From NCBI RefSeq assembly GCF_905404315.1, contig NC_066279.1, positions 74,501 through 138,500 of the forward strand: DNA of 64,000 bases, read 5' to 3'. Shown here piece after piece: positions 24,101 through 39,100 of the stretch. Under the pieces are notes generated by a model. That model saw nothing but the letters and a program-made list of their open reading frames with translations, made no database searches and was not told the DNA's origin. The position numbers and the translations under genes were made by a program. How positions within the stretch are numbered: the stretch's first letter is position 1; each line of letters starts with the position of its first letter. This DNA is from Leptidea sinapis. Its lineage: Eukaryota; Arthropoda; Insecta; Lepidoptera; Pieridae.

Positions 24101-27100
24101 AACACGATCAAATAGATTGAGCTAATACTGGGGTGCACCAGACCAGAGATGACAGCAATACTCGATATGTGACCTGACCTGCGTTTAAGGATAAGTTTTT
24201 GAAGTAATTTCTCTATAAACAATTGAAGTACGGAAACATCAACGCACTGAGTGACTCTGTCGTTAGATAAGCGCCGACAGGTCCGTATGTCAGCGTTCCC
24301 GCTCTCTAACTCCGCGTTCTGTGGTTACTTTACTTTTGGTTACACTTACCAAATAAAATTTATATTAAAAAAAAAGTATTCCGAAGAGCTGTTTAATCTG
24401 ATTCCTGCCGCCGAATTCCACCTTCGCACGACACGCCACAAGTTAGGATATCATCCCCACCATCTGGATGTGTGGTGGTCCTCCACAGTGCGGTTTTTAA
24501 GGAGCTTTCTTCCGCGTACTACAACGCTGTGGAATGAGCTTCCTTGTGCGGTGTTTCCGGGACGATACGACATGGGTACCTTCAAAAAAAGCGCGTTCAC
24601 CTTCCTTAAAGGCCGGCAACGCTCTTGTGATTCCTCTGGTGTTGCAAGAGAATGTGGTCGACGGTGATCACTTAACACCAGGTGACCCGTACGCTCGTTT
24701 GTACTCCTATTCCATAAAAAAAATATTTCAAATACAATTACCAATATCACGAAAACAGAAACGAAACTTTCATTTCGAACCAACGCAAGTCGAAGAGCTT
24801 CTTTAAGTAGAATGTACTCAGAGTTCAATTATAATTTTATTGGAAGAGTTCCTACTTGTAAATGTATCTAACATTTAATACAAGTAGGATCTCTTTAATT
24901 TTAACTTACTGACATAAGATTTAACTCCCACCATTTGTTCATATCTTGTTTTTTTTTTCTATAAATTGATTCGTAGATTTTTCATTTATATAAAGTAGTT
25001 TAATCATTATTCATTTTTACACGCCACACTTAGTGAGAAATATTTAAGGTTATAATTATTAATTGTAACTGTTTTTCCTTCAAGTAGTTGTTTTTACTTA
25101 AAGTACTACATATTGTATATGAGGCATCCGCATTTCAAAATATAAATCTCTTATTTAATTTTGTGTTAAAAAAATATGTTTCCAGAAGATCTTGAGCGGC
25201 ACTGCAGAGATAGAACATAACTACTTAATAATATGGTCTTAAATTATTTAAATACCGTCAAAATCTCCATAGCTCCGGCGCCGGCTTCTGACGTCGTCGG
25301 ACCGAACATTCGACGGCCTGGAATAGTCACAATTCCAGCCGGAGTGTTTGTTGTCGAGGGCTGTACGCGGGGACAGTTCCCGTTCCGCTTCTGTTAAATT
25401 TGTTCCGCTTACCTGAGAATATCAGGTTTCAGAATATTAATTGCCACAACCTGAGAGTTGAACATGACATACCAAGATTTATGAACGATACGTCACTCGA
25501 ACTGTTGGCTCAGTGGTAGAGAACTTGGCGGGAACCTGAGGGGTCGCGGGTTGGAGTCCCGCATCGTTTATAAATTTTGTTTTTAAATTCAATTTGGGTA
25601 ATTAATCCCAGAATAGAGGGTTATCACTTTAAAAAAATAATAAATTGTCATCATTTCAGTCGGAGGACGTCCACTGCTGGACAAAGCCCCCCCAAAGATC
25701 GTCATAACGATCGGTCCTGAGCTGCCCTCATCCAACCTATTCCGGCGATCTTGACCAGATAGTCTGTCCATCTTGTGGGGTTCCTACCAACACTACGTCT
25801 TCCGGTACGTGGTCGCCATTCGAGGACTTTACTGCCCCAAGGGTCATCTGTCCGTCGAACTATGTGCCCTGCCTACTGCCACTATAGTTTCGCAATCATC
25901 TGGGCTATTTGGTTCTCCTACGGATCTCCTCATTTCTGATTCGATGTCGCAGGGAAACTCCGAGCGTAGTCCTTTCCATTGCCCTCTGAGCGACCATGAG
26001 TGTCCTCACACGGCCCATAGTGAAAAGGTAACTAGTAATAAAACACAAAACGAGCAGATGATCCTCCAAAACTAAGCAGCATTATCTGCCAATAACAGTG
26101 TCCACATTGTCTGCGTCGTAATGCATAAAAAATTAATCTAGCCTTAGATAATGTATACATCTAGATAGAGCATCTTGCTGTTAGGCAACGTATGATAACA
26201 GACCAAGTTTATTACCTTTACAGCGTGACAAGCTAGCTTTAACACTCGCGATATGTATGTAAAATAGAGGTAAACAGTTCGCCGATATTTTTTTCGACGA
26301 TTTCACAGCTGTCACAGTCTATCTGGACGTATAAATTATGTATGTCTATTTAGTGTGCGTGACCACTTACCCGCAACAAATCGCAGTCGTCCGTTTGTAC
26401 AGCAACCGACAGCGGTGCATGTCTGTCCACTTGTATCCCTGTATCCACTTTACTGAAATATAATGATTGATCAATGGATTTATCTTTCAATTCTACCCGA
26501 AGGAAAGGGTTTTTGATTAGAAGACGACGAAGACGACGAAGTCGCGGAAAAGCAGTTTTTTTTTGAAGGGTTATGGGCCAACAGGTTTGTAGTAATCTTA
26601 CGCCGCTTTCATTCTCCTGTAACACCAGAGGAGTCACAGGAGCGCTTCCGACCTTTAGGGAAAGTGTAGGAACGCACCATTTACAATGTCGTATCGTTCT
26701 GGAAACACAAGGACGCTCCTTACATAGTTTGATTGAACATTAGAAAAAAAGGTTCTTTTTTTTCAACCGCACTATAGAGCATCTAGATTCTAGATGGTGG
26801 GGATAATATTCGAGTTTTTTTATATAAGAGCGAGTTAGAGACTCAAGTGATGAAAGCAGTCAATCGTTGCCAATGTTCAAAGTGAGAGTATGGTCTATTC
26901 TTGTCGTGTGAAGGTGGAATCGGCGGAAAGGATTAGATCAAAAAGCTCTTCGAAACACTCCCCATGATAAATGTAGTAGAGGTCACGCAATAATAGCGAC
27001 CTCCCTACGCAAAGCAAATGGACATTCGTCTATGAATACCGCACTGGCGGGCAGAGATGTTATGAGAAGTGACAAGCCGAGCTCGACGACCACCTGATGG

Positions 27101-30100
27101 TCAGTTCTACGCGTTATGGTGCGTACAGATTGGTGAAATGTATCATGCAATGAAAGAATTTGCCGTACATATCGCTGCACTGTACCATGAAAGGTCACAC
27201 ACACAAAAGTGTGTTTGTGCGCGCAAAACAAACATTTAAAGCCGCGTGCGAAGCGACCCGTGATTTGTCGGTTTCTCGAACGAACTCAAAGAGGTGCGCT
27301 TGCGGCTGAATGGCTTCGTAGTGAGGTTCATAGTGAATGTAAACAAAGGAAATTGCAATAAAAGGTAGAATGTTACATTTCAGTGGAAGGCTCCTTTGCA
27401 CAGGATGCCGGCTAGATTATGGGTACTACAACATTACTGTGTTTCGGTCTGAAGGGCGTCGTATAGCTAGTGAAATTACTGGGTAAATGAGACTTAACAT
27501 CTTATGTCTCAAGGTGACGAGCGCAATTGTAGTGCCGCTCAGAATTTTTGGGCTTTTCAAGAATCCTGAGCTACACTGCATTGTAATGGCAGGGCGTAAC
27601 AATTACCATCAGCTGAACATCCTGCTCGTCTCGTCCCGTATTTTGATAAAAAAAAAACGTTTCACCAGTCCGTACGCACCTTTACGTTTTTTTGAACCGA
27701 AACACAATAATGATTCACAGCGTCGTTTTGGCATTAACTTATCCAACACTGTACAAAGAAGCCTATCATAAAATATGTAAATATCACGGGCGTGAATTAG
27801 TTTTCTAGCAAGGTTGGCACTGTAGAGCTAACTTGTCGTAGTTGAGCTTTGGAATAAGCAAGGATTGCTATCGTAGGTATTTAGTATCTGGGGTAAGGAA
27901 TATTTTTATGAATGGGTATTCAATAGAAGTTTGGTAATAAAATGACGGAACCTAATTAAACTAAATAACTTTTACACTAGTGCTATATTTATTTAGGTTC
28001 ATAACGAGGTAGGCACTGCCTAAATGCCTATATAATATAAACGCCCCTAGAAATTAAATTTTATTTGTAAGAAAAAGTGCACGTAAGATGTTAACATAAT
28101 ATTATTTATAGTCCAATATGTTTCGTCAATTGACTTGCAAAATATGTTATAAAATTGTCATACTAGTAAGTATATATATGAATATTAGTAGACCCGACAG
28201 AAGTTGTCCTGTACACACGTCTTAAATTTGATAAATCGGTCCAGCCGTTAGGAGTTCGCTAACATACACATGAGCAGGAGAATTATATTATACTAGCTGA
28301 CCCGGCAAACGTTGTTTTGCCATATAAAGTGTAATTCACGCGATAGTTTTATAAGTAATAAAATATTGCCTATATTATAGCCTGTACATCATTTTGTTCT
28401 ATTGTCAATAGTTTTTGCAGCGCACGCAAAAATAGGTTTTCGATTTTACACCTTGTGTTACAAAATAGCAATTTTATTACGGATCCCTAATTTTGAAAAA
28501 AAAACATAGCCTTCCTCGAGAAATGGACTACCCAACACTGAAAGAATCATTCAAATCGGACCAGTAGTACCAGAGATTAGTGCGTTCAAACAAACAAACA
28601 AACACTGCAGCTTTATAATATTAGTATAGATGGACGGAATTGAGAATCTAAACCAATCTCAAATTCACTGGAACACACAAAAAAAATCATCAGAATCGTT
28701 CCTGCCGTTTAGGAGGTGGTTCAATTGTGAATCTAAACCATTCTCGTATCCACCTGAAGACACACACGTATCTCAAATTCACTGGAACACACAAAAAATT
28801 TATCAAAATAGGTCCAGCCGTGTAGGAGTTCAATTGTGAATCTAAACCATTCTCGAATCCACCTGAAGACACACACCAATCTCAAATTCACTGGAATACA
28901 CAAAAAAATCATCACAATCGGTCCAGCCGTTTAGGAGGTAGTTCAATTGTGAATCTATACCATCCTCGAATCCCCTTGAACTCACACAAAAAATTTCATC
29001 AGAATCGGTCCAGCCGTCTAGGAGTTCAGTGACATACACACGCACACAAGAGATATATACATAAAGATGTCTCACGTTGTATACGCGTTATTCGCTCCGC
29101 ACACGCGCGACCGACTGAAGCTACCTCGTCTTGTGTTACACTGATCTCCTTCTAACGTCTCCCTGTCTCGCTCCGCCTCAGCTAACCTCTCTTTCTCCTC
29201 CTTTTCTTTTCTCTCGCGTTCCGCCTTTTCGCGCGCCTCTCTCTTCAGTTGAGCTTGCTGTCAAGATGAAAACATTTAATTAGTGTACTACGTCGATTAA
29301 TACTCTGTAGCTCCAAAAGACCACAGAAAGGTTACACGTCAAACTTTCCTCAATGGTTTATATTAAATTCTTAAAATGCTATCTAAAATAAAACGATATC
29401 GAAGAATTCATTAAAATGAAACGTGTTTATACATCAACCCTCTTATTCATAATGGTCCGCTAACTTTAAACAGCCGCTTAGGTGTGTTTTTTCTCATTCT
29501 GACTTAGGTCAATAGAAGAAGACAGAGTGCGAATTAGCAATGCTTTAAGATCGCAGACTATTATGAATAAGGGGATAACACGAAACATATAGTATAAGAT
29601 TGGGGTTGCACTGAGATAAATAGATTTTAGAATTAATGACGAATAGCTGTGCCTGTTAATAATTAAATAGCAAATTACTCTTTATTATGTTGAGTTCGTT
29701 GCAATTCATCAACATGCAGTTATAAGCAGTCTATCTAATCAAACCAAAATCACCCAATTCATTTAGGTCAAAGAAATGACACTAACTAGGAATGTCAAAA
29801 GTTATACTTTTCACCATCTGCCACCACTACGGAAAACGTTGAGCTTTAGTGAGAAAAAGTGACAAGAAACACATTGCAACTCTTTTAAAATCAACATTTA
29901 CAGATCCATAGTTTTACAATCTATTTATATAAACTGATACAACAACAATACTCAAACGTCAAACACTCAATGACATACAGAAGTAATTCTATTAAGAAAA
30001 TAACCAAACTTAAAAACAATTACAAAAATTAATGTTATAAAAAGTAATTATAATTAAAACAAATCAATACCGAATAATGAAAAATAATAAAATAAAACAA

Positions 30101-33100
30101 AAAGCTCCTAGTCTCTTTAAACACAACTAATGCTGGAATACTGACGTCGATATTCACAATAGATATTATGTTTTCAGTATTAATTTATGGAAATTAACAC
30201 ATAAGGATACTTTGAAAGGTATATTGTTCCAGCACTTACGGTGCTCCCAAATTAATAATGCGCATACAGATCTTCGCCACTTTTCGGCAATGGTCGTATT
30301 TCCCGACCGTCGGGAGACGATATCTATATAGAGTGGTAAATGCATTACTTTTGCATAATTTAGTAGAATTATATTACAATAATAATAATAAGAGGTGTGT
30401 GTAATAGAAGCTCTATATGATTCCACATAGACTGAACACGTGCAGTCGGCACCAATACTTAAAGACGACTGACTGACGGCTGACCGGCTACCACAGCGGA
30501 CAGCCGACCGCCCGATTTGTTTTCGTATTGTAAACACATGATTTGACTCCTATTTCTTTCGCACAAGGTGCAAAATGCAAGTGCATTGTTTAGGGCTCTT
30601 AAGATTGAATGATTCGGGTGTTTCCGGGAATACGCCCATTAGCGAAGATCTGTATGCGCATTATTAATTTGGGAGCACTGTTAAGTTGCGTTATAACTAA
30701 AACTACCTTTGAAGGCAGCAGTATGATGCCGACTAAAAGAGAGAAGACCGTATAGCGCCGCTCTGATGTGGTAGAAGGTAGTCGTATTGCTCAACCAGTA
30801 CTATTTCTCATAAATATGCGGGACCCTTAAGTGTGACCACAATGTAAAGTAGAGCTGAGAAATGCAGTCGTCTTCTATTCTCCATATTTAAAACTTTATA
30901 TTTTATCAAATATTTGAAGTTGTGAAAAAAAAATCTTTCTAATTGAATAAAAATAGTTTATTAATATTTAAATAAACGATATATAACTAAATTATGCGGT
31001 ATAATAATATTTTCATTGATTGTATTTAATACTTTCTTTATTACAACGTAGTTCTTTCTGCAAACGTAAAATAGCACGAGCACGGACGAGTAAAAATAGA
31101 AGGACTCCGTGTCACCTTACATAGCAGTGAGGCACCAAAACAAGCCGGTAAACGTGTGAATACATAGCCCCACGCATACACTTACACTAATACAAGCCGA
31201 TCGGCCGCCTTATGAAATTTGCCGTCGTCTGTGACAGATCAGTTTGCGTCGCAATAAAATATTTTGAAAATGCCATCGTGCGTTGTGAAAAAGTATTAAA
31301 AGAATAGTATAAAAGTATTTGTAGATATATGATTATTTAAGGGAGAAAAAATTGTGTAACTGATATATATTTTTCTGGCTCAGCGGTAGTAATAGTTCAA
31401 CTTTCATTAGTTTAAGGCGAAGAGTAAGCAGAAAACACGCAAACAAGATGTTTTTAGACAAGTTTTGTGGTGAAAATAAAGCATTTGGAGCTATGAACAC
31501 TACTTTATCCTGTAACACATACCCTTAAGTCTTACTTGTAGGTTGATAATGCTTGGTGTTAGTTAATCTTAACACTCCAGAGCTATTATGAATTACCAGT
31601 TTTGTTTGCAGTTAAACAAGTTTTTTCTCGGCATGATGCATTTGTTTAGTATACTGCTCTCATAAAAGTTGTTCTTATAGCTTTTACTTTTTTGTGTTGT
31701 TGTACATTTATTAAGATTAGTAATCAATAATGAGGATTGTAAGCAATTAAACTGTTTGCGCCTGTTAAAATGTTAAATTTTCGACGCAACAATTTTGAAA
31801 ATATTGGCTTTGTTACATAGGAGCCGTGAACTCATATCGCTCAAGGTCGCAGGCATTTAGTGTCGCATTAAGTAATGACTTCCAGCCTAGCGAAACTCTC
31901 TTATACAAAAGAGATTCACTCTATTGTATGAAACGTGCTGTGATAGATTGACAGATGACGGCTATAATCTTGTAAAAAACGGAGATAGCCGAAATCCACT
32001 ACATTTGCAACTGTTCGCTTTCAAACTTAACCGGATTATACTTCGTCGCCATATTGTAATTACTCTTACAAACTCATGTCAAATCTTACTTCACGTTTCG
32101 TAATTTTTAATAATTAATAATTTCAAGTTTTACTCAGGCGTCCGCGTCCGTCCCGCGTCTAATTACGTAGTATTTACATCCTCTTTGGTGACTTCTGTCG
32201 GGCGTCGTCGTAATATGTAACTACTCAATCACAGAAAAGGAAATATCATTCGCAGTCTGATATCGCGACGGCAAAAGTGTGCTCAAAGACAATAAATATA
32301 AGCACACTTTTCTCCTTAGTCTCGTGAATCAAATGTGAAGTGAATGTTTTTCTTACATTGCTGCTAATTGAACAAGAATGTTTTAAACAATTGGAGTAAA
32401 TCCGGCAATATTTAGATATAGCAGTCGAAGCTTATAATGGTATAATTTGTAGCATGTTACATATTTCGGCTTCGTTTTTATACAACGTGATTTGTCTATA
32501 TATGTGTAGACGTCATTTCAAAGTCAAATAAACATTGTTCATGTAGGCTTAAACAAAGCGCCTTTGAATAGTCACTATAAATAGTTCTTTTAAATTACTG
32601 AATTTATCATATTCGAAAAAAGTTGCGCTCTCGTGAGAAGAACTTCCACCACAAGAAATTCCACCTTCGCACGATACGCCACAAGTTAGGATATCATCCC
32701 CACCATCTGGATGTGTGGCGGTCCTCCACAGTGCAGTTTTCAAGGAGCTTTCATCCACGTACTACAAAGCTGTGGAATGAGCTTCCTTGTACGGTGTTTC
32801 CGGGACGATACGACATGGGTACCTTCAAAAAAACTGCGTACACCTTCCTTAAAGGCCGACAACGCTCTTGTGATTCCTCTGGTGTTGCAAGAGAATGTGG
32901 GTGGCGGTGATCACTTAACACCAGGTGACCCGTACGCTCGTTTGTCCTCCTATTCCATAAAAAAAAGAACATACACGAAACTCAACGGTCACTTTTTCAG
33001 TCAAATAGAGTACTTTACAATGGCTGTAATATACCTAACAAATTAGTTTGTAAGGTGCTGCATCCAATATATGAATCGTGTTTAAATAATATAAATTATC

Positions 33101-36100
33101 ATATATTGAATGCATCAACCTTTAGAGCTTGAATTCAATGTTTGTTTAAGGATATTTATATTGTAATAATTCACCTGATCCAAATACTCTCTATACTGTT
33201 TCTGTTGGATCTTCTTTAGCGTGTTCTTCCTATGTTCGTACTCCCCCAAGCCAAACAGCACATCGCCACCGGACCGCTCCCCCCTGATAAGGGGGTTGTT
33301 AGGGGAGAACTCCCCCGTCTTCAACATGAGTGGTAGACCTATGTAGCGCTGTAAAGGGGTAATAAATTAGTGTAGCTTACAAAACACTTAGATCCTTTAT
33401 GTACATCTAGACTGTGAAAGCTGTGAAATAGTCTAAAATAAATTGAGGTTGACAGTTAGGTTCTATTTTGAGCAATGCACGCACACTAATACAATGTGTC
33501 ATACAAATCGCGAGTGTAAGACGTAGCACGCACACTAAAGTAATAAGCCTGGCCTGTTTCCATCGGTTGTCTAGCAGCAAGAGATGTAGACATATACACT
33601 TGCACCAAAATAGAAAACACCTAAAATATAAAAAAATATCGAAAACATCGTCAGCTCTAGTTAGACCAGGTTATCAATGTTTTTTTTTTGTTTTCATGTT
33701 CTATGTTTTTTTTTTTATGGAATAGGAGGACAAACGAGCGTACGGGTCACCTGTTGTTAAGTGATCACCGCCGCCCACAATCTCTTGCAACACCAGAGGA
33801 ATCACAGGAGCGTTGCCGGCCTTTAAGGAAGGTGTACGCGCTTTTTTTGAAGGTACCCCTATATCTGTACATAAAAATAAATACAAATTATCAATAATCG
33901 TTCACTTGAATACATGTGCCGCAACTCCGTTTCTCTCGTAATTTAGAAATAAAAATATTAGGTACTCTTTTATACAGGGAACCCTAAAAAGTTTTATTAA
34001 AAATAGTAGTACCTGGAAGGTAATTGACCGAAGCGCATCGATCAGCTGATCGGTCAACGACCCCCACATGCAAATTGTCGGCGAACTGTCGTGACTATAA
34101 CGACTTAATTTGTAAACGATAAATTGTCGATAACTATGTATTTACATCAGGCGATATTATGATGATCACTTTTACTGTGCAAACGTGATAGAATTTTAAA
34201 ATATCTTAACTATAATAAATAAATTTTAAATATTTAACCTAATTTAAAATTAAAATACATATATGTATATTTTTATGACAATCAGGGACGAGACAAGCAT
34301 GACGTTCAGCTAATAATAATTAATACGCCCTGCCCATTACAATGCAGTGCCGCTCAGGACTCTTTAAAAACCCAAAAATTCTAAGCGGCACTACAATTGC
34401 GCTATAGCCACCTTGAGATATAATATGATGTTAAGTGTCATTTGCCCAGTAATTACACTAGCTATGCCGCCCATCAGACCGAAACACAAAAATGCTTACA
34501 CATTACTGTTTCAGGGCAGAAAAAGGCACATGTGGTAATAATAATAATCTTTATTTGGATTTGAATAAGGTCAGTTTTACAATCGGTCTTATTTTATTTA
34601 GATTATGTTTCTCTTATTGTACCTACAAGGCATGCAAATATATGTAGTATAAACTTTTATTTTATACAAAATTGAACCTAACCATTAGGTGTTATAAACT
34701 AAACAATACAATTATAAATCTAATAAAACAATATTCATGTCAAATTTTATATGTCAATTCTCTTTAAATTGAAATAGTCATTTATTGAATGAAAACAATT
34801 TTTTGTTAGCCATGTTGTAAATCTATTACCCATTGGTACCCATAGTCTAGCAGGTATCCTGTGCAAAGAAGCTACCTGTGTCCTGGGGTTTGGGACTTCC
34901 CTATTCTTTTTATGCCCCGGGGAAGCACAGGGCAAAAGTCTGCTCTTCCTTTTGTTAGATTTCACTACGCTAAAACCTACTCTTGGTTCACCTTTCCGGA
35001 CAATATTATTACCAAAGTATCCAAAGTACTCGCCTTCACATTTTACTTCAGGCTCCAATGAGGTAAGAGAGTACTTATTGCCGTCACGGTCTGTTTGTAT
35101 GAATGTGAAAGAGACAATTAATACGTATCCTATTCAAGGACTTGGACCTAAATCTTGTAAAATACACATATACGTGTTTTATATCATACTAAACCAATTA
35201 TATTTACGAGTGGTGCAAGACCGCTGTGAGAGATACAGGAAGTTGCAATTTTTAAATGACAGATCAGACAAGATAAGCATGACGTAAGCTTCAAATCAAA
35301 TCCTTATTAGTTAAAAAAATAATACTTTGAATGTCAATGTTAAAATTTTACTATTCACCACCATATCGGAAAAAAATTGAGCTCTAATAAAAATTATGGC
35401 CAACGTTCAACGTTTTACAAAAATATTTATTGGCACGTTATCAGCAAGATGTAAAAAAATCGTAAAAAACCGGTCAAGATCCAGTCGTATTCCCATATGG
35501 TTGTGCTAGTCGTACCGATACGCTCCATTGCGAATCGGTACTTGTATTTAGGCGTAATAACACACGCAATCAGTTTGATTTTCATGCCATAACATCATGA
35601 TCATAATTTTATCTATACAGATAATATGAACAATATTATCCTTTCTTTTATTGCTAGACACTTTCCGTTACCTACTAAGTATTCGATAAACTACTCTGGT
35701 TTCAAAAATGTACATAAGATAAAAACAGCTTTGAAAACAGAATAGATGGCATCTAAATCGTTACAATTGTTTGAGAGCTACGATGCCACAAGGACATGTC
35801 AGATTTATAAGACGACTCTTATGCGTTGCATGTTAAGAAATGATTTAGAATACTGCTGCGTTATTTGTTCTTGAACATTGAGTGGATTCTTCACACCTTT
35901 AGTCTAGAACAATTGTTTAATTGCTCAATTAGACCGTAGCGCCTCGATGATTTAACAATACACAATGCATCGCCTCTTACAATACATTTACATAATTACT
36001 AATACGCGAGATTCATTATGTAGCAAATTGTTATTAGTAACGTCACGCAAACTAAATATGACAACGATCAGACGAAATCTGATCCAAATATATGATAACG

Positions 36101-39100
36101 ATTAAGAAATAAAACGAATATAATTCTATAATGCTTTATAAAAAAAATATAATAATAAAAAACCTTGTAAGGCGTGGGTTTCGAACCTACGCTCCATATA
36201 TATAGCCTTAAATCTGGCACCTTAAACCACTCGGGCAACCTGACTTGAAAGCAGTAGTTGGAATTAATGATACAGCTTCACCCCTACTCCACGGCCGATT
36301 GTAATGCGACATGCGATAGATGGTAGTTTCACTTTAAAAGTTAAATTCAAAATCAAAATTGAATAGAGGCCGCAAAAGACGGAAAAATCAAGACTATTCG
36401 GTTCGACACAGATTACTTCTTCCCCATTCTTTTTCGTAACGATTAAGTTAGTTTTGGAGGACGTAATTGTCCCAGCCGCGTTAACCTGGCAGAAATATTG
36501 ACTTAGATTCGTATCCAACATCTGAAAGAAACCTCATCTAAATCTACTCTTAGAGACCCCGCAAACTGCAGACTTGATCGGCCGATAGTTTGGTTGGTTT
36601 CTTAATCAGTATGAAGATGTATGAGATTATACACATTATAACGATTCGGTATTGGCCGACAAAAAAGTTTGATGGGCTACACGATTGCCTTCAAACTGAA
36701 CCGTCAGCAAACTATCGGCCGACTGTTAAATCAGTACAGCGCTCTTCTAGGCGCGCACACCACCGATTGTTTAGTCGGCCAGACTCATCAATAGCCGATT
36801 TAAAACTAATAGCGAACCGTCCCTAAAACTGTCGGCCGATAGTTGTCTAGTGTGCGCACTCATCACAGACCCATCTGTTTAGTCGGGCCAGTGTGCGCAC
36901 TTAACAGCCCAACTCAACCAAACTATCGGCCGATCGAAAGTCTGCAGTTTGCGGGGTCTCTTAATATATACAAACTACCAGATTTCGTGAGGCAGTTAGT
37001 CTACAAGACCGCTAAGTAGTTGGTTTATCGCTTTCATCGCAGATTAGGGTGGTCCGCATAGCAATTTGTATTGCGTAACAACGCCGTTAAAATACGCCTA
37101 GAAAGTGAATGCGATGCGGCCCAATATACCGCATGTAAACAGAAAAATAGACGTGTGGCACTCGGAGACTGCCGCGGTATAGCTATTGCATAGCATTTTT
37201 TATCAACTTATGCAAATATAATTATTTATTTATTTTATTTATGCAGTATTTTTTTTAATTAATTTAAAAAAAGCAAACGGGATGTGAGTAAAATTTAACT
37301 TGAAAGATTTGATTACAGACAGACAACGGGACAGGTGAAACTAAATAAAAATGCTTGTCATAATGATAAAAATTAAAAAAACGTGATAAAAATAAATAAA
37401 GAAATTAAAAAAAAATCTAGACGTTCCCCAGGCTCGAACCTGGGACCTTCTGCACAAAAAGCATACGTGATAACCGCTGTTCCACGGCAACTGAAATGAT
37501 CGTGGCGAAATATCTATATCTAGTAAGTAAGTGTTAGGTTATTTTCGTTACGGAATTTCTGGATTCGGTCTCCACGCTCAAGGCCCGCGATAGAAGCTAT
37601 GCTATAGCTTAATAAAGAGAAATAGTAGAGAAGTATCACTTAGTTACAGCTTTCTACGGAAATAGCTTCTTTAGATGCCCGCTAATAAGCTATATTTGAA
37701 ATCATACTATCATCGCATTTGCGATGGACTTAAGAAACTTAACATAGGTAAATTCATAAGTTAGTTGTCGCACACAATGACCAACTCGTTCTTACTTGTA
37801 CGTGGGTAACACTGAAAATGTTTAGAACTGGCCAGTTAGAAACATTGCTAATGAAAACTTCTTTTGAACTTCAATTTAAGAACTCATTGGTAACCTAATG
37901 TACTATATTGCATTAATTTGTTATTTGTTTTTGTAAATCTAAATTATCTCGAGGAGTGTTCCGAAGAGCTGTTTAACCTGATTCCTGCCGCCGATTTCCA
38001 CCTTCGCACGACACGCCACAAGTTAGGATATCATCCCCGCCATCTGGATGTGTGGTGGTCCTCCACAGTGCGGTTTTCAAGGAGCTTTCTTCCGCGTACT
38101 ACAACGCTGTGGAATGAGCTTCCTTGTGCGGTGTTTCCGGGACGATACGACATGGGTACCTTCAAAAAAAGCGCGTTCACCTTCCTTAAAAGCCGGCAAC
38201 GCTCTTGTGATTTCTCTGGTGTTGCAAGAGAATGTGGGCGGCGGTGATCACTTAACACCAGGTGACCCGTACTTCTGGGGGTTAAATTGGACAAGGTTCA
38301 ATTTACCCCATTCCGCGACCTTCTCGAGAGAGGACTCGATAGAAGACACAAGTTTCTCCCGGCACTGGTCGACGATTTCCCGAGAGAGACCTGCATGGCC
38401 CGTGTATACGGCATCACCAGTGCTGTCGTCCGCATAGCAATGTATGTTGGAGGTGTCCAACATATCATTGATATGCAGAAGAAACAGCGTAGGAGATAGC
38501 ACACAGCCTTGGGGCACTCCAGCATTTACGGGCTTCGGGTTCGAGCAATATCCGTCGACAACGACCTGTATGCTACGCCCAGTGAGGAAGCTGGAGGTCC
38601 ACTTGCACAAGCTCTCGGGAAGCCCAAATGATGGAAGTTTTGAGAGGAGCGCCTTGTGCCATACACGATCAAAGGCCTTCGCTATATCCAGGCTAACTGC
38701 CAGGCCTTCCCCCTTGCTTTCAATAGCCGCCGCCCATCTATGTGTTAGGTATACCAGAAAATCACCTGCCGACCGTCCATGGCGAAAGCCGTACTGTCGG
38801 TCGTTGATCAACTGGTGACCCTCTAGGTATACTAAAAGCTGGCGGCTAATTATGCTCTCCATGATTTTAGAGAGCAGGGAGGTGATAGCAATAGGCCTGT
38901 AGTTCGCCGGATCCGAACTGTCTCCTTTTTTTTGGATCGGATGGACAAGGGCTGACTTCCATGAGTCAGGGACTACGCCTTTGGAATAAGAGTGCCGGAA
39001 TAAACGCGTTAGCACCGGCGTCAACTCAGGGGCACACGTTCTAAGCACGTTTGGAGAAATGCCATCCGGCCCGCTCGACTTCCTGACGTCCAACGAAAAC

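Noticed and set aside
25630..26075. 100-codon plus-strand frame at 25773-26075 as a gene
   Set aside because: It is the antisense shadow of an RTE 3' end (GIGWMRAAQDRS motif on the minus strand).
28630..29060. Periodic 118-bp units as a CRISPR-like or satellite array
   Set aside because: Units are adjacent without unique spacers, lie inside a Helitron-like element and are eukaryotic.
36264..36416. Continuation of the 36521 exon frame to 36264
   Set aside because: A donor-like GTAATC at 36416-36411 and loss of charged composition suggest intron; kept only 36417-36521.
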